A model generated the notes under the pieces. That model was given only the letters and a program-made list of their open reading frames with translations. It was not told the DNA's origin and searched no databases. From the NCBI RefSeq assembly GCF_020520425.1, contig NC_079488.1, forward strand, positions 10,827,747 to 10,891,746: DNA of 64,000 nt, in the 5' to 3' direction. The position numbers were made by a program, and so were the translations under genes. Positions 43,947 through 54,925 of the stretch are shown piece after piece (within the stretch, counting starts at the first letter, position 1; each line of letters starts with the position of its first letter). Origin of the DNA: Spinacia oleracea. Its lineage: Eukaryota > Streptophyta > Magnoliopsida > Caryophyllales > Amaranthaceae.

Positions 43947-46686
43947 CTGCAACTTGGATTTGGGGTTGTTGTTGGTAGGTACGTTCGCGCTTGTGGATGG
44001 ATGGTGGCTACTATTCTGACTGCACGGTGGAGGAGCAAATGGTGCATAGAAATTGTAAGCACCTATATCATATGTCATCTAATCAACAACAACAAAACAA
44101 TAAAACAATTAGTTTGGACACGATTCCATAAAACAGAAAATCCAAAACAAAAGAAAGGGTAACATTGTTTACCTGGTTCACCCTTGCTGCCTTCTTCTTC
44201 CTTTGTGCAACAACATAAGGATCATTGGATGCAGGCCTACCACCCTTTTGTACAGGTTCAGGTTCCTTGACAACCGGAGGCTTCTTACACTTGACTTTAT
44301 TGTGTCCAGGCTGACCACAGTTAGAACACTTGTTCTGTCTCTTCCCCCTTTTCACAAACATCTCTTCCTCCACCTCACCAGCTTCTTTTTTCCTCTTTTT
44401 AAGTTTTGGTCTTCCAGGCATTTTGCTTATGATCGGTGCCCCTGGTTGTACAAGGGAAGATTTTTCCCAGTGTTTTACACCAGGCATTGGCCTTATGTAA
44501 GGTGAATAAGCTTGTAGGTATCTTTCCGGCCTTAATCTTCTCTTAACAATACAAGCAAATGCATGTGGGCATGGTATTCCTGTTAATGCTCAATGAAAGC
44601 ATGTACAAGTCTTATCGTGTAAGTTAACCACAAACCTATCCTCTGTGGTTTCCACCTCCCACTCATCTAATCGAGATGGACATGCTATACACTTAGTGGA
44701 TGCCTCACGAACCCATTCCAACACCTTCCCAACAAATGGCATAAACCTACCTTCATAACTCTGTATTCCCTCCCATTTTTCAGTGTTCCTCTTCATTACA
44801 TACCTTCTATTCCATTCTAGGCAAGTAATAATAGGTTTGTCCCTAGCATCTTTTAACACAGCATTGAATGTCTCACAAATATTATTAAGAAGCATGTTAG
44901 ACTTGGATGTAGTATTGAAGGCATGTCTAGACCAGTGTTGTGGTGGAATTGCATTCAAATATTTGTGTGCATCCTCTGACAGAAATCATATACATTCTAG
45001 TTCAGTGTTAAATGCAAACTACAATCAGATGAAAATAATGCATTAGATCAAATTTACATACAACGTCATAATAACAATGATTCAATAATGATGAAAATTT
45101 ATATATATACCTTAGTACTAGCCCTTGCAGCTTTCCAGAAATGTTCTTTATATGTCGTGCCACTGAACTTGAGCTTGAAATTAGCCCAAATGTGCCTCAC
45201 ACAAAATCTAACTTCAGCTTTTGGTGCAACCTCATCTATGGCTTCCAACAGCCCCTTAATTGCATCGCCAATCAATCATAAGAATATGAAACTTATAAAA
45301 CAAGTGCATATAAAACTGAAAGTGTACAGAAATGAATAAGATTTAATACCTTCTGTCGGTCTGACATTAAAGTTAGGCCTTCACCATTCAAATGGGCAAC
45401 ATCTTTCATCAACTGCCCTAAGAACCATATCCAACTATCCGAATTCTCAACCTCCACTACTCCCCATGCCACTGGAAATATGTTATTATTCCCATCCTTA
45501 CTAACAACAACTAGAATCATTCCAGGGAAAGCACCCTTTAGATGACAACCATCAACCCTGATTAAAGGCCTACATCCTCTTTTAAATCCAACTTTCATGG
45601 CCTCTAAACACAGTGTACTGTTATTCTAGCTCTCCCATTGTGAAGATAGTAGTAGTCATAATGGTTTTCTATAGAGTGGTACCTAATGGCTTTCCTTAGT
45701 ACATACACATTTGGAAATTTTAAACCCCTAGTGAGCTGAATGTTTCTTTTAAAATCAGTTTCAGGGTTAAATTTGGGGATGCAATCAATCTCATCATCTG
45801 ACCCCTGTAGGCTTCTTAGTTCTTCAGAATCATAGTCAACCTCTGCCACATTACCTATATCCACACCGTCTTCTTTTCGCTGCTCACACCCAGCTCCGTT
45901 GTGCTCACCACCACTTTCTTTGTTCTCATATCTTGTTTTCTGCTGGACACCACTATTATTGCCCATACCTCCTAAACTAACCTTAATCTGCTCCAAAAAA
46001 TCAACACCCTTGGGCTCCACAAATATCTCATCCTCCTCTTGTTGTTTCTTATCTTCTTCCCCTTGCTCAAATTGAACTTCTAAATCACTGTATTCAGAAT
46101 CAGAAGACCATTCCCCAGCATCACTCCAGTCCTCACCATCAACAACACCATCAATAACTTTACCACTTTCCCCCTTACTCTTTCTCTGACCTTTAACCTT
46201 ACCCTTGTTGTGAACTTTACCCCTCCCTTTTTTCTTTAACTCCTTTAATTTTCCTAGTGAAATTGATTTTCTTCTAGGTGTTTCACATTCAATAGAGGTA
46301 AGATTAGGCTTTGATGGAGCTTTAGGGTTGGTCTTCGGTAGCACAACACGTGTAATGAGGTTATCGGTAGCCCATATTGTGACCCTATCATTGATGTCTC
46401 TACTATTAATCAACCCATCCATATCTGTTGGGCAATCAATTATTTCCCTCCCGCTCGACAAATTTAACCCAAACCTCTTATACCAAATACTAAAATCTGG
46501 AGCAATTTTTCCAGTCAACACCTTCATTGCAGTAATCACATGACCCCTCACACTATCAACATTCAATTCAGTCAACCAAACACATTTTTTCAGGTAGTTT
46601 ATCCCCCCAACATAATCAGTTCTTCCTTTGTCAAAAATAAACTTCCCACCAATCCATATGTTCATGTCTATATACCTGGGCGGCAT
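43947..46686 (-). pseudogene. MuDR-type transposase of MULE-1, broken
   Basis: Read right to left. The ATG at 46684-46686 follows a splice acceptor (TTTCAG). Then come a PB1-like N-terminal domain (MPPRYIDMNIWIGGKF...), a long acidic/Lys-rich linker and the start of the MUDR DNA-binding domain, which stops abruptly near 45600. There a deletion/frameshift removes the rest and joins the transposase core. Catalytic residues are D (VDGCHLKG, 45551-45553), D (MSDRQK, 45359-45361) and E (NNICETFN, 44872-44874). Introns are inferred at 45255-45349, about 44974-45110, and one starting at 44172. The SWIM motif CTC...CPHAF is interrupted by a TGA at about 44590, where the family often has Trp. A CCHC knuckle (CSNCGQPGHNKVKC) follows. 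The last exon is split by element C, with its end at 33432-33455. At least three lesions make the gene non-functional. Confidence 0.88.
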
Positions 46687-47096
46687 CCTGAAATTATAAA
46701 AAAAAAAAGTTTAGTAAGTGTGCATTTTATTAGTTATTACTTATAATTAGCATTATTAGTTATCACTGGTTCTTTAACAATTAAACTAAGAAAAGTGATT
46801 TAAGAATTAGAAGATAAATCATTTTTCATTTTGTTCACATAATTAGTAATTTAGTATTGAACATTCACTTTGGTTTGACTTTTATTCTAATTCAATTTAC
46901 ATGATATTGTGGAGAACTCCAAAATAAAGGAATTGAACTACTAAGCCACTTACGAAGCAAGCTGACATTCATGATTAAAAAAATCTTAAGAGCTTGTAAT
47001 TAATTCTTAAATAAGAACGTAGTACTACTTTTCCATTTCATTAACAATGCCATAAACTATTAAACAATCAATTGTAGCAACCAAAGTGATTCATCC
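46687..47096. other. MULE-1 5' intron/UTR between transposase and gypsy fragment
   Basis: AT-rich, no gene. It starts with the acceptor before the transposase ATG (minus strand) and ends at the truncated edge of the gypsy element. No 3' LTR of the gypsy element was found. Confidence 0.5.
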
Positions 47097-49075
47097 AATA
47101 GTTCATTAATCACTGGTATAGGAAACTTATTCTTCACAGTTCTATTATTTAGTTCCCTATAATCCACACACAATCTCCATGTACCATCTTTTTTACCAAC
47201 CAAAACTACTGGGGAGGCAAAGGGTGAAGCACTATTCTGTATTATACCCCTATCCAGCATTTCTTGCACCAACTGTTCAATGACATCTCTTTGCTTTAGA
47301 GGGTACCTGTAAGGTCTAATGTTGACAGGGTTAGCATCTGGAAGCAAAGGTATGGCATGGTCAAACACCCCTCTCAAAGGTGGCAATTCTGAAGGTTCTT
47401 CAAATACCATTTGGTAATTGAGTTGAAGTTCTTACAGTTCTGCAGGAACCTCCACCGAAGGAATAGGAGTTTCTGAATGCAAATCAGCTTGATTCTGAAC
47501 CTGTATCAGACATAAGTGAGCAGCTGTGGCAAACAATTTGGAAGAAGGTTCTCCCTCAACCACTTTTAATCTCTTGCTTGGTATTCCCTTCAGCATAACC
47601 TGTTTGTTCTGAAAGCAAAACTCCATCTGTAAATGCAAAAAATCCCAAGATATAGGACCAAGCAAACTCAGCCATTGTATTCCCAACACCATGTCACAAC
47701 TACCCAGGGGAATAAGCAATACATCTGCTTCAAATATAATGTCCTGTATAGTCCAAGTGAAATTCTTACATATGTGCTGACAAGCGAAATGGTTGCCATC
47801 TGCAACAGTAATGGCTTGAGGTGGTATTGTTTCTAGTGTGCAACCCAACTTCTGAGCTATGTTGAGGTCCACAAAGTTGTGTGTACTTCCAGAATCTATC
47901 AATATCTGCACAGGTTTGCCTTTCACCATTCCTCTCACCCTCATTGTGCTAAAACCCTGACTGCCAGATAAAGCACTCATAGAAATCTGTGGTTCACTCA
48001 CCTCTTTATCCCCTAGATCCAACTCATCACTATCACTGAGTTCTTCAATAATATCACCTGGAATCTCTACAGTAAATAACTATGGTTCCCTAAATTGGCA
48101 CTTGTGATTCCTGTCATATGGAGCATCACAGTAGTAACACAATCCCTTGGCAATCTTCTCTTGCCTGACATCAGCTGGTATGTATTTGAAGTTTTTTGTT
48201 CTTTGTTGTGGGTATTTGGTCAAGGATAAGGTGGTATTTGGTTTAATTTGTGGTGTAGGTAAGAGTGGTGGTTTGCTGTTGGTTAGGAGTGGTACAGACT
48301 GCAATGGCTTTGGGCTATAAAATGGTTGTTTGTAGGTTGTTTTTGTAGCTACCAGATTCTCCTCCTGTAACCTAGCCAAATCAATGGCTTCAGAAATGGA
48401 ATCAGGTTTAAAGGCTTTAACAAAAGGTTTAACAGCTGCTTTAAGTCCACCAACAAAGCTTTCCAACAAGTAAGTTTCAGGCAAGATATGGTTATTCATC
48501 ATCATGATTGACCTCAAATTCTCAAATTCATCCACATAATCCTCTAATAAACCAGTTTGCTGCAATTTATTAAAATTTTCAACCACATTTTGTGCTGAAC
48601 TATCCCTGAATCTAGCATACAAATCGGCCACAAAATCATTCCAATCAACTATTATGCTTTTTCTAACTGACAAATAATTCATCACCCAACTCTCAGCCTT
48701 ATCTGTCATGTTGAGAGAGGCAAGATCCACCTTCTGCTCCTCAGGGATTTTACATAATGAGAAGTACTTGCAGCATTTTTTCACCCAAATTCTAGGGTTG
48801 GTGCCATCAAATTTAGGAAAAGTAAGCTTGGGATTCATACCTAGTGTTCTGGTAGGTTGAGATTTTGGAGTTGAGAATGAAGTATCTTCATTGCTAGTTG
48901 CTGAATCCTTAAGAGTCTGCATAAACTTCATCATCTCTTCGAACTTTTGCTCCATTTTTTTGTTCTGATCTTCGAGTTTGGAGTTCTGCTCCTCCAACCT
49001 CTTTTCTAAATTTTTGAATTGATCCTCCATAGCTGCCTTTCTTCTGGTAGCAGCAGGAGCCAGTTCTAGCTTCAA
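47060..49075 (-). pseudogene. Gypsy gag-protease-RT remnant
   Basis: One reading frame broken by two stop codons. Gag (49075-48080) has an N-terminal coiled-coil (EEQNSKLEDQNKKMEQKF) and a retrotransposon gag core (FPKFDGTNPRIWVKKC...). Its C-terminus has CYYCDAPYDRNHKCQF, a zinc knuckle. A TAG at 48080-48082 precedes the aspartic protease (48022-47432) with active site ILIDSGSTHNFV and IPLGSCDMVLGIQWL. A TAA at 47432-47434 precedes reverse-transcriptase blocks (RGIIQNSASPFASPVVLV, GTWRLCVDYRELN). The frame then leaves the family consensus after INELLDE, near 47097, and the remaining codons to 47060 are not gypsy-like. Confidence 0.88.
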
Positions 49076-49101
49076 TCAACTGCAGGGAGAGAGTTTTTAG
49101 C

Positions 49102-49122
49102 AGCGATTGGCTCTGATACCAA
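49102..49122 (-). other. Gypsy primer-binding site, tRNA-Met type
   Basis: On the minus strand TTGGTATCAGAGCCAATCG directly follows the LTR end. This is the standard initiator-Met primer-binding site, in contrast to the copia family here with its extra C. Confidence 0.8.
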
Positions 49123-49233
49123 TGATAAGGGATCTCGAATAGCTCTCCTTTAATGGAAACCAACAACAGAATCTAAGAGAGGAATGTGACCCAGAGATAA
49201 GAAGAAGAAGAAGAAGAAGAGAATTCAGATAAA

Positions 49234-49298
<65 letters not shown>

Positions 49299-49384
49299 GG
49301 AAGATTTGTATTGTATTATGATGCTAATACAATGTACCCGAATTAGTTTATAAGCTGCCAAAACAACTAACTAACTCTCTAACA
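49123..49384 (-). repeat. Gypsy 5' LTR (262 bp)
   Basis: On the minus strand starts TGTTAGAGAGTTAGTTAG, contains TTATAAACTAATTCGGG as a TATA region, then the GA/CT microsatellite, and ends CCTTATCA before the primer-binding site. A short LTR, fitting small gypsy families. Confidence 0.75.
49236..49295. repeat. (GA)n microsatellite in gypsy LTR
   Basis: About 60 bp of almost perfect GA dinucleotides, preceded by a GAA-rich stretch (49200-49222). It lies just downstream of the LTR TATA region, probably in the transcribed leader. Confidence 0.9.
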
Positions 49385-49983
49385 AATCCCCTATTTTTAA
49401 GCAACTTATTCTTCAAGCTAGCTAACAACTTTAACTAACTTTCCCGCCAAAACTTCCAATGATCACATTTGATCATTTGGATTTAAAACTGAAAATTAAA
49501 GAGAATAAAGACTTCTCCTATAACACAAAGCATATTTTTTAATTAGGGTTTATCGATTAAAAAATTGGGGCTTTTCACATTGATCCAATTTTACTTTGTC
49601 ACAAACTGGGTACACAAATTTCAAAGCAATTACAAGCTAAAATACAGTATTTACCTTACGTGAGGACCATGACCTTTACTTTCTTGTTTAATTGCATAAA
49701 GCAGATTCCCTTTGTCATCCATAACTCCTTTGTGTCCTTTTCTTGACCCAACCAACTGTACTTGACGCAGAATTGATTGAAGGAGTGAACGATACTAGTG
49801 TGCGTAACAGAGAAGGTTGGAGACAAATTCTTGTTGGTGGTCCAGGGGTTCTTTAGAAAAAGAATGGAGGGGCTAAAATTGTGTAATGAATGAACATAGG
49901 AGAGAGAGAAGATGGTGGTTGTGAATTGAATTATTTAGGGATATTTAGGTCATCCAGTGTTCTTTTTTGGGAGGGAAACTGAG
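49385..49983 (-). other. MULE-1 5' region with possible first exon
   Basis: Minus-strand sequence between the right TIR and the gypsy LTR. An ATG at about 49721 opens a short frame (MDDKGNLLYAIKQESKGHG) that ends at a donor-like GTAAGG near 49660, so it could be a 5' exon of the MULE-1 transposase or a captured fragment. Not recognised as a known protein. Confidence 0.35.
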
Positions 49984-50141
49984 AGTGTTGGGCCCCTTAA
50001 ACGGAGCATTGACGGATTCCGTGAATTGGTAGTGTTGGTATACGTTTTTAAAAAGTTTAGGTAGTTTTTTTTTAAAATAAACTTATTAGGTAGTTTTTCA
50101 CAAAAATTGTAAAACTTTAGGTAGTTTTTCACAAAAACCCC
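49984..50141 (-). repeat. MULE-1 right terminal inverted repeat
   Basis: Reverse complement begins GGGGTTTTTGTGAAAAACTA and parallels 5504-5664. Followed by target duplication TTGATTAAA (50142-50150). Confidence 0.88.
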
Positions 50142-50150
50142 TTGATTAAA
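50142..50150. repeat. MULE-1 target-site duplication, right copy (TTGATTAAA)
   Basis: Identical to 5495-5503. The Helitron 5' end follows immediately. Confidence 0.9.
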
Positions 50151-50416
50151 TCTATTCTAATATTTAATAGCATGAAAGTTGGAGTGCCACGTGACCCCCT
50201 CTTGTAATTTCAAGATTTAATTACATTAAAAAAAAAAATTGGTTAACATTGAAAATGAAACGCCAAACTCTATAAGTACACAATATCAACTCTCTCCTCC
50301 AACCGTCAACTCTCTCCCCAAACCTTCAACTCTTAAAAGTTAATAAACCCAATTACATCAACCAATTCAGAGCACCAATTATTTCTAATCTCAAAAACTA
50401 TCTCAAATCTCAAATT

Positions 50417-50539
50417 ATGAGTTTAATTTCAAAAAAAATGAATTCTCTGGAACCCAATTTCATCGACTTCATCTACTCATCCTCAACATGGAGGTCGCTT
50501 GGAATCATCAACTCTGAAGGTCGCTGGGAATTCTCATAG
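50417..50539 (+). CDS. Small ORF (40 aa) inside the Helitron, unrecognised
   Basis: ATG to TAG, preceded by a G-box (CCACGTGAC near 50190), a TATA-like CTATAAGTAC near 50270 and a CT-rich leader-like stretch. The peptide has no recognised domain; a second in-frame ATG lies seven codons in. It could be a captured first exon or chance. A further short open piece with a donor-like end lies near 50620-50730. Confidence 0.2.
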   Translation: MSLISKKMNSLEPNFIDFIYSSSTWRSLGIINSEGRWEFS

Positions 50540-51946
50540 TAATTTAAGATTTGGTATGTATAATTTATGTGGAGGATGTTGAAATTTTCGTGGAGGATGT
50601 CAAATTTTTGTGAAATTTCAATGGGAAGATTTTGCGAAGGCTATGATGTATTGAAATTTTATATTCGTACAAGTGGTCTTTCTGATGGTGCAAGATTACT
50701 CATGGAATCGGAGAATATGGTATGTAATTTTGGGTAACATTTGTTTACCTTTTTTATTTTTGCTTTTTTCCTAATTTTTTTCTAATTGGCGACGCTTCAA
50801 TTCGATTATTTTTTTTAATACAAAGATAACTGCTTCTAAACATTCGAAAAATAAGATTAAATATTACAAACACAATATATCATCAAAAATCCGTTTTAAT
50901 ACAAACTTCACTCCATTGTTACCGCTTAATAACGTAAGTTATTCCATTGTATCACTTACATTGGCAAAAGAATTACTCAATTTTATTATTATTCAGAGAA
51001 TCATAATTCTAATGTCTGTTAGTCATGTTTGTTGCCTCCTAATTTGATAATTTCAATGTTTTTCTTGCACAGAAATTCATTATTGTACCATTGATCAAAG
51101 TGGACTTCCTACCATTTCCGATTATATTTAGTTAAGCATATTGATCCTACTTGGTTATTTTTGTAAATTGATTGATTGAAACATTATTATTATGCTGTAT
51201 AATTGGTTAAGATTTTAATATACAAGGAGATATAAAGCCTTCAAATATATCACTAGATGACATTTTTGTGTTCAAATTTGGTGATTTTGGTATATGTTGT
51301 GTAATTTCACATTGTAAAACCACACTGGAGAACTAAGGCCAAGGTTTGAAATATATTCTTTAAGGATTGTATTCTAAAGGAAAATAATGAGGGATTTTAT
51401 TTAATGAATAAGTTATTAATTAAATAAAATCCCTATAGTATCTTTCTATTAATAAATACGGAGTACTATATTTATGTGAAGGTGAAATGAAGGAAATTTT
51501 ATTAAATTGCATCACTTATCATATTTGGCAAGCTCGAAACAATTATTTGTAGTAATCTGTCGTGATTTGGCTTCTGTCATGATGAAACGAGTCAAATCTG
51601 AAATGTGTAATAGAATGCAGGCTTATAACTTATAAGTGTTGTTTATTCTGCTTCATGTTTGCAGTAGCAAATCTGGTCAGGGATGTAGCTGAAGCACCAT
51701 GGTTTTGCTACTGCAGTAGGCTTCTGGGTTGTGTCTTCTATCGTGGTTGCAGTGAAACTGCAGTCTGTTATTGATACTTGGAATTTGGTTGTTTCTACTT
51801 TGAATGACATAGTTGATAGTTAATACCATGTATCCAATATATGTTACTCGCCTCCATTTATGCAAGCTATCTCAAATTAAGTGTTTGTTAGCAAATGGGG
51901 AGGAAGCTTCGCACAGAGAGTGGCATCAGAAAGACTTGTGATCATA

Positions 51947-52272
51947 CTCCCTCCGTCCCTTAATACTCGCACCGGTTTGACCGGTGCGGAGTTTAAGACA
52001 TTTGACTTGACTTATTAATTTAATGGGTGTTAGTTGATAGTGGAGTATTTTTTTAATATAGTTAGTGGGAAATGTGTAAGAGGTGGGGAGTGATAAGTAG
52101 GGGTGTGAATTTTTAAATGATTTTTTGTAGGGAATAGGGGTGTAGGTGGGGTTAGTAAGTAAGTGTGAGAAATAATATAATATTAGTATAAATTTCCATT
52201 TATAGAAGCGTTGCAACTATTAAGGGACGGCCCGAAAAGAAAAGCGGTGCGAGTATTAAGGGACGGAGGGAG
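51947..52272. mobile_element. Stowaway MITE (326 bp)
   Basis: Both ends read CTCCCTCCGTCCCTTAATAC inwards, continuing through TCGCACCG, and are flanked by TA (51945-51946 and 52273-52274). These are the Stowaway (Tc1/mariner) terminal sequence and target duplication. It is non-coding and depends on a mariner-like transposase elsewhere. Confidence 0.93.
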
Positions 52273-53130
52273 TAGTTGATACAATGATCATGTGACTTAT
52301 GATATTTTTTTAAAGACCAGGCAAGGTTTTTTCTTAGACCAATATGATAGTTCAGCTTTTCTTCTGATTTTTTTTGAAAGATTGAGTATCGCTTCATCAG
52401 TTCATACCAGATATACCATGCTTATAATTTGAAAATGCATATACAATACTACTTTATTCATAAACTTTATTGATGTTTTCCATATTTGTGTACGTAATTT
52501 GTTTATATTTTTCTGATTTAAGTGAAAGAGAAAAAGGCGATCACTTTTGACGCCACCTCAGGAGTTGGCATATATAATAGAGATTTTGATATTGTTGAGA
52601 CTGGTGATTGGCTTGAAAATTATTGCTATTTGCTAAACCTCCTATTAAATTGATTATGCTACTATATTAATAAATATTTACGATAAAAATATATTACTGG
52701 TAACTAATACAAATATCTCTTGGTACATGTAACTATCAGTTGTGATCATCAAGTGGAACGCAGAAGTCAAGGATCTCAAAAAGGCGTAAGAAAATATTAA
52801 TAAATTCAAAGTCTACAAAGTTGCTAAACCATTTATTAATTAATTATTTTTTAATTACAGTTTAGGAGAAATTAGTCCTCAAGTTACACAATTTCACATA
52901 CCACAGCTAGAAAGTAAAATGTAGACAATGACCAAAAATCACAAAATCATAGACGAACTCCAATAATTTTTTTGGAACCAAAAGATAACCAGGTAATAGG
53001 CTCGTAGGTGTGGAATGCAGGACATCAACAATACAAGGATAAATTGTTTTTTTCCTTATATTAAGTGTTGTAAGCACATTGGAAAAAATATTACTTTTTA
53101 GATTGTAAATAGTCTGTTTGATTTTATCTA

Positions 53131-53374
53131 CTTCCTCTATTTCGGAAATATCGCATCATGGTTGACTTTTATTTCTCTGACCATTACTTTGACTCTTAAT
53201 ATCTCAAATCATTTGCAAGTAAAAAGTATGAAAAATAATATGTAGAAAATATATATCGATACGAATCTAACATGACCTCACATGACTGAAATTTTCTAAC
53301 GTACGAATCACAAAAATTGGTCAAAGTCGTAATGTGAATAGTAAAATGGTGCGATATTTCCCGGACAGATAAAG
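53131..53374. mobile_element. Degenerate Stowaway-type MITE (244 bp)
   Basis: Left end CTTCCTCTATTTCGGAAATA and right end (reverse complement) CTTTATCTGTCCGGGAAATA pair over about 29 bp with several mismatches, continuing to TCGCA-CAT. TA flanks both ends. An older relative of the previous MITE. Confidence 0.75.
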
Positions 53375-53716
53375 TATTAGTTTAGGGATAACTTTAAAAT
53401 AATGTAATTCTAAAACTTTAATTATGTATTGTACAAAGTATTTAACTCCGACGTAACTATTAGACATAATAAAGACTCCTATGTAAATAATATGAATTAC
53501 AAATTATTATTCAATAAAATAAAAAAATTCAAAACAATACAATCTTTTTCTTTAAGTTTATTTTTCCTAATTTACTTCACCCACGTCAAATACACCACCT
53601 TTTTGTGATACATTTTGTGAAACATTCAACAATTCGAAAGGTTCATTTTTATATTTTTGGTTGTTCAAGCTATAAAATATTAGGGAGTTTCGTGCATCGC
53701 ACGGGCTTAAAGCTAG

Positions 53717-53928
53717 TTATGTTTAAAATGCAGAGGTTATACTATGCTTACTTAATTAGTGAAATATGGGTTTGATAATTAGTATTCCATTGAAATTATA
53801 ATTGAAATTAATTAATTAGTACCAATTTGATGAATAAACTAATAATTTCAATAAAAATTCAGTAGGGATATTATCATTTACATTGTGGCCCCTAGTATCA
53901 TCATTATTACTTTATTAGGCCACTTCAC
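53717..53928. other. Right half of the inverted-repeat spacer
   Basis: AT-rich sequence after the Helitron, with no gene visible; it would have been continuous with 5211-5503 before MULE-1 and the Helitron inserted. Confidence 0.45.
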
Positions 53929-54247
53929 AAAAATGGAAGAGAAGGAGAAGAGATAGAAAGTGAAAGAGAAGGAGAATAAATTAATTACGATTCTTTTTTT
54001 TTATTTTTACAAAAGTATTAATCATAAAATTAAATTGCAGGAAAATGAAGAAAAAAAAATCGGAGAAAACAATATTAAGAGCGTGTGAGTCACGCGTTTA
54101 GGTTTTCTAAATTCCGATCGATTTTGTGACTTATTCGTCGCCGTTGTGATTTAAATTTATCAAATTGTCGCCTGAGATACTTTTTTTTTTTTTTTTTACC
54201 AATTTATCGCTTAACGTCCACTTTTTTTTTTTTTTACCAATTTGGTT
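53929..54247 (-). repeat. Right arm of the long inverted repeat (partner 4908-5210)
   Basis: The reverse complement begins AACCAAATTGG and follows the left arm through GTGGACGTTAAGCGA, AAATCACAACGGC and GATTAATACTTTTG to the CT-rich end. It has longer poly-T tracts than the left arm, accounting for most length differences. Confidence 0.75.
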
Positions 54248-54925
54248 ACTAATCGTGCAGAAGGTGCCGGGTAATTCTATACTAAGGATATATAGGGAAA
54301 GAGATAATATAATACTCCTAGCCAAGTCATGGAAATGATGTTTTTTTCCTACTCCACCCATACACGAACACCGAGGTCTACTTGATAATCTAGGAGCTAT
54401 TGCGCACTAGTACAAAGCATTCTCATAGGACCGTGGTATGGTTTAAAGAATCAAAAGGTCTTGTGCGCACAAGGTGTACAATAAATTTATTGTACACCAA
54501 GATAACTTTAACCATTTTTTTTGTAACTTTAACCTAGTTTTGATTAACTTTTATATTAGTAAAAAGAAATTAATAGACAAAATATTTTAAAGGGTTAAAT
54601 GATTAATTTTATACATTATTAGGTAGTTTGACGAAAAAAAACATTACTAAAATGAAAAAAATTATCACTGAAAAATAGATAACTTTTACATATATATGCT
54701 TAACTTTTAAGCATTTTAAGTTAACTTTACTCCGGTGTACAATATTTATTGTACAACCATTGTAAATAAGAATTTGTGTTAAAGAATATAGAGTTTGCTT
54801 TCAATTTCCTACCTAGACTTTGATCGGTCATTTAACGCCTATATTTGACACATTAACCGAATTTGAAAAGCTCGTTGATGGTTAGTGTTTTGACATAGTC
54901 AAAACGCTAGTTGAAAAAAATGTGA
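54248..54925. other. Non-coding DNA with a paired palindromic motif
   Basis: No gene. A perfect 26 bp palindrome at 54473-54498 (half-site GGTGTACAATAAA) and a related near-palindrome at 54734-54758 (GGTGTACAATATTTATTGTA) lie about 235 bp apart. They may mark an old insertion, but no target duplication was found. Confidence 0.5.

Larger units (their letters stand above)
47097..49384 (-). mobile_element. Truncated Ty3/gypsy retrotransposon inside MULE-1
   Basis: Minus-strand order: LTR (49123-49384), primer-binding site, gag, protease, then the start of reverse transcriptase, which breaks off near 47097. The rest of pol and the 3' LTR are missing, so the element was truncated after insertion or during integration. 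No target duplication can be shown because one end is gone. Confidence 0.85.
5504..50141 (-). mobile_element. MULE-1: MuDR-like Mutator element inflated to 44.6 kb by nested insertions
   Basis: Seen: inverted termini of about 158 bp (5504-5664 and 49984-50141), both starting GG...GTGAAAAACTACC, flanked by the perfect 9 bp duplication TTGATTAAA. A MuDR-type transposase is encoded on the minus strand (43947-46686, last codons at 33432-33455). Known: Mutator-like elements have long TIRs and 8-11 bp, usually 9 bp, target duplications. Inserted later are copia A (6884-29769), copia C (33456-43941) and a gypsy fragment (about 47097-49384), each disrupting it. Without these and their duplicated target bases the element would be about 9 kb. 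The direct repeats shared by 6170-6310 and 29945-30130, on either side of copia A, also support one original element. The transposase is broken, so MULE-1 is probably no longer autonomous. Confidence 0.88.
50151..53716 (+). mobile_element. Non-autonomous Helitron (about 3.6 kb)
   Basis: Proposed 5' end TCTATTCTAATATTTAATAG preceded by A, with GTGCCACGTGAC shortly after, typical of plant Helitrons. The proposed 3' end has the small hairpin CGTGC-ATC-GCACG, then GGCTTAAAG and terminal CTAG at 53713-53716, followed by T. This fits insertion between A and T without target duplication. No Rep/helicase is encoded. It contains two Stowaway MITEs. The 3' end is convincing; pairing it with this 5' end is inference, although both resemble the ends of the second Helitron at 55790-56600. 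Confidence 0.65.
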
